From: Polytrichum commune
Taxonomy: Eukaryota > Streptophyta > Polytrichopsida > Polytrichales > Polytrichaceae
Assembly (NCBI GenBank): GCA_950295325.1
Contig: OX485805.1
Span: 16,295,501-16,359,500, forward strand
Reading direction: 5' to 3'
Length of the DNA: 64,000 bases
Part shown: piece after piece, positions 54,791 through 64,000 of the stretch
Numbering within the stretch: the first letter of the stretch is position 1
How the letters are laid out: each line of letters opens with the position of its first letter
Position numbers and translations under genes: made by a program
Notes under the pieces: model-generated
The model's database searches: none
Told to the model about the DNA's origin: nothing
Seen by the model: only the letters and a program-made list of their open reading frames with translations

Positions 54791-56616
54791 AGATGCATTC
54801 CACTTGCATTATCTATTTTAATCGAGCATGAATTGACTTATGTTTACAAGGTTTGCTCAAACTTAGCAATATCAACATGAAGCATGTCACTATTTTCACT
54901 TACAAATGCCTTGAACTAGTGTCATTTTTCATTCCAAGTAAAGTTTCTTCCATCCATATACAAATGGAGCTTGTGACGGTGGGAGCTTATGAAAGATTGT
55001 GAACACGTTTACTATAGAGGGTTCTCTATTTCATCTTTATCTATGTCGGACTACAATGTCCAAGTGGGATACAAATGGGTTTTAATTGTGAGCATGACCC
55101 ATGGCAAAATTTAGGGGGAAATAATTATTTCATGACAAAATAAAGAGACATCCATGGTACCATGTGATTAATTTGTTTAAACCAAACAAACCAACCCTCG
55201 CTTTTGATACATGATAGTTTATGAGACATTTTCAAAGCAATATCTAGTAGTATTTAGAATATAACATTTAATTTTTGTTATGTATTTTCATAAAATTAAA
55301 ATCATATTATAATTATACTTCTTCATATATTCACCCAACTATGTAAAGGAATTCATCCTACAAATGCATAAAGATGGTGATCATATGAGTGATCTATCTA
55401 GCTTATTCTTGTAATATTTGGAATCATTGTCTATCTTTATGTACACCATAAAGATATTTATAATGTACTTATCAATTTATTAATTACATAATATAACGCA
55501 TGTTTTGCATTATTTGATCTACAATTTATTCATTTGACATGGGTTAGTTTGCACCCCTCACATACTTAATTTTGGCTATGCATATATGAGGGGTCTATAA
55601 ACACTGCAAAAATGTTTGGATTTCCCATTCATGTGTCTAAGTTATGATTATCTATTGGACACACTTGTTTGAATTGCCCTTTGGAGGTCACCCCATGTAT
55701 TTTGGTGGCACCACCTAAGAACACATGGTATTGTAAATTATAATATGTTTATTTTTCTAAATTGAAGCAATTCTTGACACCCCTCAATTCTCTAATTTTC
55801 TAAACCAACCAATTAGAAATAGGGTATTATTCATTCTAATGTTTTTAACATCTCCATTGACAACACCCTTACTTGGAGAAATGAATTATCTAATTCAAGA
55901 ACTTCGACACCAACAAATGCCAATGATTTTCTAACATGATTACACACACATTCAATGTAGTGAGTTTAGAACTACATGGTCCTACCAAATTTAAAACTAA
56001 GACATCCACAAGACAACAATCAAATTTAGATACATACAATGCACACATTAACAAAGGAATGTTAGCCGGCCATTAAAATTGGCACCAAACCCTCGTCAAT
56101 TATCAAGGTGATTGTTTTATTTCATAATTATGGTTCTAAAAACTTCCAATAGCCGCAGTTTATCTATAACTGTGATTATCATAAAATCAAAACCCAGTAA
56201 AAAAACCTTCTGAAAAACTGTTGGTTCTTTGTCGGATCTTTGAGTGTTTTTTTTAAATAAACAAGGCCAAAGTTTTTTTTATTGTAAAAACCCTCAAAAA
56301 CTCAACCGAAGGTTCTTTTTCTTCGAGTTTGTTTTCAAAAAGTGGAACCAAAAGTTAGTAACAAAATGAAATACCCACCCAACATTGGTAAAAACCCTTA
56401 ATGCACAAGAACACAAAGTAAATTGGATGGATGGCTCTTTGTTGAGCTCAAATAATTGTTTCATAGTGTTTAACTCAACATGATCATATGCACAACATAA
56501 AACACAAGGGTATGATCTAAATCCAAAGCACAAAGTCAATGGTGGAGCATGAACTCCATAGCGTTTAAAGAGCGTTGCAAGTTCCAAAATGCCTACTAAG
56601 TAGAGCCCTACATTGG

Positions 56617-56780
56617 GTGCCCATACCCATGCCCATGCCCACCCATGCCCATGGGTTTTGGGTGGGCATGGGTGCGATATTATTGTTAATGGGTGGGCAT
56701 GGGTGAGCACATGTCATGTTATGTGTGGGCATGGGTGGGCAGAGGTCGATGCTGATGGGCATGGTCTGGGTATGGGTGCA
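56617..56780 (+). repeat. GGGCATGGGT minisatellite with inverted copies
   Basis: Starts with ACCCATGCCC units and then turns to GGGCATGGGT units, so the block can fold on itself (ACCCATGCCC...GGGTGGGCATGGGT). A separate 10-11 base repeat, CATGGTGTGC, lies at 56,939-56,978. Confidence 0.8.
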
Positions 56781-58738
56781 ATTAGAAAGGAATATCTTGG
56801 GCTCTGCTACTAAGTCTTCCTCTAGCCTAATACGGACTTTATGTACCAAAGAGGAACACCAAAGATAACACCTTCAAGCATAGGAAAAAACACTAAAGAA
56901 TATAGGCAAGGCGGCTCAATGAAACCTGCCAACATCAACCATGGTGTGCAAGGTGTGCATGGTGTGCATGGTGTGCAGTGACATGTTGAGCAAGGTAGTT
57001 CTCATTTTTGTCACAAAAATCAAAGCCAATTAGAAACACCCTTTGACTTGAGAGCAACATGAAAATATATGTATATTTTAATTTGTTGGAAGCTCATGAA
57101 ACCAAAGTGTGTTGGCGTTGCACCCCTCATCTTCAACAATGGAAGAGTTTAATATTCATCGCCACCTTGTTCATTGACACATCAACAATCCACTAAGACT
57201 TCACAAATTTGAAATCATGAATTCCCAACCCTTGAACTCATGGTCATACAATAGTCACAATGTTTGCAACTATAACTCTTGACCACAAAAGAACCCAAAC
57301 CCGCAAGATAACTCTAACCCAAAAACCAAGCTATCAATGACAATAAAACCTTCAACCACTCCAATACTCTGAACCAAAATCATAACTCTTTCTCACAACA
57401 AATCCTACAGTTGCACCAACAATATTAAGCAAAAACAAAACTCATAGCCACAATGTAGGGGGAACTTGGAAACCCTAGGGAACAATGATAAAGGGGAAAG
57501 ACTTTGGCAACTAAACCTTTGTCATCAAATCTTTGTAGGTCCAAAATGGACATAAGTTCAAAAACATTATCCATTTATTTCAATCCAACCCATTTATATT
57601 TTCATCATTTTTTTCCCCTTACACTCATTATTGGAGAACCTATATTACTTCTAAGGAAAATATAATTTCCGTAGATACTTGCACCCCTATCTTAAATATA
57701 ACTCATTTTTTCCATTTAAAGTACCCTTGATTTTTCTAAACAATTTTCAAAAATTTATCCATATGTATTATGTGTCACCCTATATTTGTTTCCATGTTGT
57801 CTACTAAAATTTTGAAGTGAACTCCCCGGGTGAGTTGCTAGCTGTTTTGAAAAGTTAGCCAATTCTCAAGAGTAATTTCCATTTGCACATGCATGGCTAC
57901 AATATGAGATGTCAAACATTCATAAATTTTGATGTTTGGCATGTGTTAGTAGTTTATAAGTGAAGTACACCAATTTGAGGGGGTAAAGTTTTGTGAAACT
58001 TATCAAGGGGGAGTGTGGCTTGAAAGAGAATAAGGGTGAAAACATTGATTACTGCTGTAGAACCCAAGAGAAACTAAACCCTATACCAAGGTTAGAGGTT
58101 CCAAATTATTCTAGTGATGCTAATTGGGGATGAATAAAAAAACAAACCTAAAGGATTCATTATTTTACTAGTCTCCTAGGTGGGTATTGTTATGGCAAAT
58201 AATGTTAATTGTTATTGACATTTCCATGTTAAAGTTTTTTCCCCCATGGACATAGCACAAATAGAAGTATGGGCATTACAAAACAAAAGGAAGGATTGCT
58301 TGATGTATGAATATTTGCCAATGAAAATTTGGAGTAGATTATAAATCCATATGGATCAGCTCCGGCAATATCTTGGATTCTTATGTTACCAAATATAGGG
58401 TACATGTATTTCAATCTTCATGTCTCAATACATATATTCCTTCATATTATATGTATTTGTGTTCTGAATACATGATTGAGTACAATAGAACTACATCGTT
58501 CATGGTATTTAGTGTCACATGTGTAATAGCATGACTTCTCCTACTTTAAGGCGTATGCTCGGTTAAACTCATGATCAACAACTTCAGCATTAGGGTCACT
58601 TGATGACACTTGGAGTTCAAGTACACTCACTAATGTATTGACACGAGTATGTTCAATAATGTTATGAGGTGTATGCCTATGTTACATAGTGGTCTACAAG
58701 TTGACTAAAGTGGACACAAATGACACTTGGCATTAGTG

Positions 58739-58834
58739 TGCTCAATAAGATATTCCTCTTGCATACTAAAATGTAAACACATGACATTTTCCATTAGTAT
58801 GCTCAATAATATCTTTCTCTTGCATACTAAAATG
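58739..58834 (+). repeat. Two-copy ~62-base tandem duplication
   Basis: GCTCAATAAGATATTCCTC followed by TTGCATACTAAAATG recurs 62 bases later with three changes. Confidence 0.75.
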
Positions 58835-60150
58835 AAAAACTATCATCTCAAGTATCCCAATGTGCTACACTAAATGTCATAACATTTTCTCACCCACTAA
58901 AGTTACTTATGATGACAAATAATATTGATATTGGTAACATTTTGAAACCTCTATGCATCTATTTTAGGCCATGCTCAAATAGTGTCTATGACACTAAATA
59001 CCATAAATGGTGTACAATGATTACCTACAATATAGCAATAGTAAATTGTAATAAGAGAGTAACACTATGTATATTTAAATGTCATTAGGTAATTCTACAT
59101 GATATTTCTAAACTAATAAACCTCAATCAATTAATAAAAAAACTATTATACATATATGTAGATATACACCATATTTGTGCATGATGCAAAGTATGCTTGC
59201 ATACATGCTTGAGGTTGTGGCATGTATGTAAGCTCGTCCATTGTGGATGAGACGAATCCATTAAAAGCACGTCCCCTATAGGTTGAGGGTCAATTCAACC
59301 CCACTAGACTTCATCAGACCAATTTTGGGTTCATAATGTCATTTTCAAAACCAACAAAAAAATAAAACATTTACTAGTTGCCTAAAGTTGGAAATAATGT
59401 AACGACATGGATGACCATCCTAGGGCTTGATTTCTGGTGCATTCTACCACTATGGACCATTCAATCGCAGTGGGGTATTTAGGTGAACCATAATAAATTA
59501 CTTTTCGGTACGTGACCTTACCAAATGGAATTGTATATTACTTTTGACAAGCCATGTTGCACACCTGGTCAAAATAAGGAGCCCTCTATGATAACAATAA
59601 TTTCAACTAAACACGTGTGAACTAAAGGGTTTGCCTTTGACTAAGACTTACATGTGCCCATTCATCGTGGTGTTTACCTTTGAGATGATGCAATATAGTT
59701 TAAGATCCCTTTGATTTTTGTGGTTTAATTTAGAAATTCTAGAAAGATAGAGAGTTTGTGGCAAAAAAAAATTATATCAACTTAAAGATGAAGCAATACC
59801 ATAATTCATGTTTGTGGCAAAACCTCAGTAGGCTCTTTTCCTGTGGTTCTTCCAATTGGTGGTGTGGACTTTAAATACTCAAATCTCATAACTTCATGGG
59901 CTTAGACCTTTTAAATCATGTGTGCATGTGGTGTAATTGGTACTCATACATGCCACATCAACTGTGACATGTCAATTGGAGGGTGACCTTCGAAGGATTT
60001 CCACTGCACTTTACCACTATAGATCACCTAATCATAGTGGGCTAGCAAATATTGTTCAAGTGATCTACATGCATGTCGTTTTTGGACCAAGTCATGAGAC
60101 TTGTGAGAATTTTGTCATTGGATGATGCACGTGCATTATGAAAGGACACG

Positions 60151-60152
<2 letters not shown>

Positions 60153-60206
<54 letters not shown>
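60153..60206 (+). repeat. (TC)27 microsatellite
   Basis: An uninterrupted TC run of 54 bases. Confidence 0.97.
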
Positions 60207-60208
<2 letters not shown>

Positions 60209-61789
60209 GGAACCCAAATATGGACCCAAACTTGGAAATAGAATTGCATTTAAACATTCAGGCCAGTTTAGACTAGTACAATGAAGAAGTACATTGGTTG
60301 GTCAAGATTTTCAACCCCAAAAAACTTATTTGAGGCAATGATTGGTGTAGCAAAAAAAAGGAAAAACAATAAACAAAATACTTTAATTTGGACTTCCCCA
60401 AAGGCCAAGTTTCCTGTCCAAGGGTTTGAGGTTGCCCAAGATACTTGACCTCCATAGAACTCCCCTAGCAAAAAGTGTTGCCATGTTGGCAGCTATGCCA
60501 TTTTTGTAATCATGCTTGAAGTTCTCCACTAGAGTAGTCTTGGCCCTAGTGCAAACCTTGGTTGGTGGACAACCCATTTCATTCACCATAGTCTAAAGTA
60601 GCCCTTAGTCTATTGTGGGGCCCCATGTTGGCCTTTGGAAGGCATCGATGCTTAGCAAGTAATTTGCAATGGTGGGACCCAAGCCCACACATATGTTGTA
60701 GTCCCTCAACATGGTTCACTTTCACTTTACACGAAGCTTGAGGCCCCATCAATTGCAAAACTGGATATCTATTTTTCATGGTCCAAACTTTGGATGGTTC
60801 TCAATGGCCTTCAAATTTTCAAGGTCACTATCTCGGGGAGGTCACTTCCTCTTATATTAATGCATACACATGTGCTCAGGACCTATTTACATTGCATAAA
60901 ATATTATAAGGTATGGTAATTTTCAAAATAAAGGTAAATGCTTGTATTTTAATACACCTTGTCAATATTTATAATTATTTTGGGGACTCTTTTTAAAATA
61001 CTATATTTTACTTAAATTACGAAAGAAAATTTGAAAGAAGATTGCAATTTAAACAACGCGTTAAAATTTTCCCGGGACATAAGTTAAGAACATTAACTCC
61101 ACCTTGGATACGTTGGTTTAGTAACGTTCAAGCCAACAAGCCTACAAAGTCATCTATCCAAGCTTTTTCAACAAAAAAATTACCTCTTTTTATCCACTAG
61201 CACGGACCCTACCCTAGACCCGCCACCCCTAGTAATTATTTCCACGTTATTTTACATGTATTGATTAGATCAAAGAGGCCATTATATGTGATGGTATTTT
61301 ACATGTAAACGTGTTTCACTGTTTTAAAACCCCTTATATTATATGCACTTTTTTTTTTTGCAAAATTTATGAATATTAGAGACCTTATTTTTTTATTGGA
61401 CGTTGTTTCTACCATTTTTGCTAGTGACCTCCCTGAGGTCACTTCTCTTGGTATGCATGTAAAGCGGTCCTAAGTTATGCGTTTGCTAACTTGTCTTTGA
61501 GAGGATGTATTTTATTATGTTGTACATCATGGTGGTCTTTTGGTGTTAGATTGCGTCAAATTTAATTGAAACCTCTCCATCTTTTGGATTTCTCTTTTAG
61601 AGTTAAGGGCCTCAACGTTGCCAAGGCCCAAAATTTGGTTTTCATTTATGTATCTTGGGATTGCTAGAAAATGTGAACTGTACTTGGATAACATTATCAA
61701 AGGATTTATCAATCTAAGAGTCATTTGATATGTAATACCAAAAAGTTGGCCATAATCTTTTTTTTATTGTATCCTTAAGCCTAGAAGTT

Positions 61790-63110
61790 AGCAAGAGGAC
61801 ATTGACAGAGTGTGAAAAGCGCTATAGGATGAAAAGAGGAGGCAATAGTCAAGTAAAAACATTTATAACTACTTAAACCTATGGCCATTGTGTCGGATAC
61901 AAAAAGGCAGGGACGATAGCTTGAAGGCACCCAAAGAGCTCACTTGCAAGGTAGCGTGAGGGCAATAGTTTGGATTGGAGTTGGAAGATGCTAAGGCAAA
62001 AAGGAAAGGCTATAGCCTTTAGTGATAGGAAGTGGAGATAGAGTTTGTGCATGTGAGAGGATTGATTGAGCATATAAGCTTATAGCTTGACAATGAGATT
62101 ACATGTGATAGGAAACTATGTTCTTATTATACATAATATAACCAATACGTTAATCACATTGATATTGTCCTGTGTGGTTTCATGTAATTGTTGGTCTCAA
62201 TGATGTGAAGTTGGAAAGAGAGAGTGAAATCCGCTAAGGGAGAAACTGTGAGAGGAAACTAAGAGATGAGAGAATATAGCCTACTTGCGTGAATGTGCAA
62301 CATTGATAATGTTAGTGGCAAAATCTATAGAAGTAAAAATGAAATGCAGGTGATAAGGAAGACAAATGGACAATGAAGTCCAAATGGTGTAGATTGAGAC
62401 AAAAACACATATGAGAGTGATGACTTGGAGAAAGTGTTGAAAGGAAGAGGCAATAGGCTACCGAGAGATATCGGTGAAGGGACATAGGATGAGTGATATA
62501 TTGTACCCTAAGATAGACGAGGGAATGAATAGAGAAAAATGATAAAAAGCGGTAATAAACATGAGAGCATAACTAAAAGGGGTTATCACAGTGATTGAGT
62601 GGACATGTTAGGCCACTAGTTGGTTAGGACTATGACTAATTATTATGACCTGATGTGCATAAAGGACTTACCTTTGCGGCTAATTAAGATGTCAGGCTAT
62701 AGCCAAAACATATCTTACATGAATTGATCATTGCCCTATTGTTGTACATGTGTGAAAGTATCGTGGAAGATTTATTACCTTGTAGGTGTCGGCCTTGGTA
62801 TTTTCACGGAAATTAACTTGTAAGTGAATTTTGGAAGTTTGACCAAAGCAATGTTATGATGAATTGTAGTTAAAATAGGAAATTATTAAGGAATGGAGTA
62901 ACGCAAATCTCATGATGAAAGTCTCAAGAATAAATTTTCCTTCTTAAAAATAAAAACCGTGTGGAAGGGCTCTCGCTTAACTGATCAAAGATATGCCAAG
63001 GATAACATGTTGATGACTCCCAAAAGCTCTTATCGATGGTGTCGTTTGGCAAGACTATTGCCAAAAGTTATTGAGCTTCACAATTAAATTAGAGAATATA
63101 GTTAGAGTGA
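61790..63110 (+). repeat. Family C-like dispersed-motif region, copy 3
   Basis: Carries GGCAATAGTC, GGCAATAGTTTGG, GGCTATAGCC (twice), GGCAATAGGC and GACTATTGCC. A longer match to the chromovirus 3' region is GAGCTTCACAATT...AGAGTGATAG (63,072 against 53,571). Borders are unclear and no gene was recognised. Confidence 0.5.
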
Positions 63111-63216
63111 TAGGAGTCCACATGTATATGACTTAAAAAATGACCAAAAAGAAATTTACCATTTTGTATGTATGAAAAACATATGTCGGAGTCAGTTAGG
63201 AACCTTGAATCCACGT

Positions 63217-63321
63217 CCATGGCTACACCTATCACGTCCGTGACCACACCCACCACATCCATGGCCACACCCACCATGTCCATGGGCATGGCTATCACGA
63301 CCACAACTATACCTACCATTT
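63217..63321 (+). repeat. Minisatellite, five 21-base units
   Basis: Units of type CCATGGCCACACCCACCATGT. Because 21 is a multiple of three, the surrounding frame (63,168-63,446) shows a seven-residue repeat (SMATPIT); I do not call it a gene. Confidence 0.85.
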
Positions 63322-63330
63322 CCGTGAGCA

Positions 63331-64000
63331 AATTGTCAAATTCAAATAATATTCACAATGGCCCCATTCCATGGCCATGGACACCCTTGCAACTTAGCAT
63401 GCTTACAAATTTCACACGATGGCAAGGTATAAGAGAGGACAATTAGGACTAGAAGTGGATGAAGTTTTTATATAGTCTACATACCTACATTGCATCTATT
63501 TCCGATGCATGCAATTTGGCTTGGGTACGTATAAAATCTTCCAAAATACACTATGGCCATATTATGTTGTTCCTACGATACTCATTGGCAAGTCTCCAAG
63601 ACTGCCTCCATTGCCTCCACCATTGACATTGATTTCTACCACAGTTAAGTGCAAGGCCATAATTTTCATGGACGTGGCCATCGTCGTCATGTCCACCACT
63701 ATGTAGTTGAGCTTAGAAAAGAAATATATATTTTTAAAGTTTTATTTCAGGTAGGTTAATTAGCTTGAAAAAAAATCCATAGATCTTGCAAAACTAAAAA
63801 GAGTCTACTAAATGTTTATCAATATATAATAAATTCATATGCAACCTACAAAAAATTTGCAAGATTGTCTTAAGAAATTAACTTTTTACTATCCACTAGG
63901 GGGTCCACTGATGTTGGATACCTAGATGAGAATCGCTACAAACTTAATCTTATTATGGGTGAAGATCTTTTATTAAATGAAGTTGTTGTCCTTTTTTGTG
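63331..64000. other. No gene recognised
   Basis: AT-rich sequence to the window end. The short frame at 63,509-63,706 has no supporting evidence. Confidence 0.45.

Larger units (their letters stand above)
54791..61789. other. AT-rich DNA without recognised genes
   Basis: I found no splice-supported or family-supported coding sequence. Some internal resemblance exists: GCATTCTACCACTATGGACC with CAATCGCAGTGGGG at 59,440 against GCACTTTACCACTATAGATC with TAATCATAGTGGGC at 60,006, suggesting an old duplication. Simple repeats inside are listed separately. Confidence 0.5.

Noticed and set aside
60042-60257. Minus-strand frame with a poly(Arg-Glu) run
   Set aside because: Pure translation of the (TC)27 microsatellite.
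63168-63446. Seven-residue repeat protein (SMATPIT type)
   Set aside because: Reflects a 21-base minisatellite; no promoter, splice or conservation evidence.

Overview
This is eukaryotic nuclear DNA, most likely from a plant-lineage (streptophyte) genome rich in repeats. The support is: GT-AG spliceosomal introns of about 70-120 bases; LTR retrotransposons whose primer-binding site (TGGTATCAGAGC) is the one typical of plant elements; a Mutator-like (MULE) transposase with a SWIM zinc finger; and a chromodomain retroelement of the kind known from fungi and early land plants. I cannot name the species. Almost everything recognisable is mobile DNA or genes broken by it.

Layout. 1-2,928: a coiled-coil/RING-like gene split by a 1.8 kb solo LTR (family C). 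5,222-10,912 (minus): a ~1,196-codon MULE transposase split by two solo LTRs (family A). 11,275-11,694 (minus): a small Cys/His-rich gene whose upstream region is a diverged copy of the MULE upstream region. 12,353-38,562 (plus): a ten-exon gene whose exons join in one frame to ~1,114 codons, with a ParB-like domain followed by an N6/N4-type DNA methyltransferase fold. Two of its introns hold a ~234-base satellite made of hairpin plus T-tract units, and its exons and last-but-one intron are hit by family A retrotransposons, one of them nested. 39,649-47,300: a broken gag-like gene with two family B solo LTRs in or beside it and a TCCGGA-rich tail. 47,302-49,140 (minus): an unrecognised spliced gene. 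49,300-54,800: a degenerate chromovirus with an upstream family C repeat and a 3' LTR. 54,800-64,000: AT-rich DNA with simple repeats and one more family C-like stretch.

How the parts relate. Pre-insertion reading frames can be followed because nearly every LTR insertion has a clear 5-base target duplication (GCCAC, GGCGG, CCGAG, AACTT, GTAGG, CCTTG, AGACC, ACCAC). After mentally removing the insertions, the MULE gene and the ParB-methyltransferase gene each remain free of frameshifts, with only two and one internal stop codons. They are transcribed away from each other, with the small Cys/His gene between them. The most interesting reading is that 5.2-38.6 kb is one old multigene mobile element (transposase + small zinc protein + ParB/DNA-methylase) that later served as a landing site for family A LTR elements. 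That grouping is inference; the individual domain calls are well supported by visible motifs.
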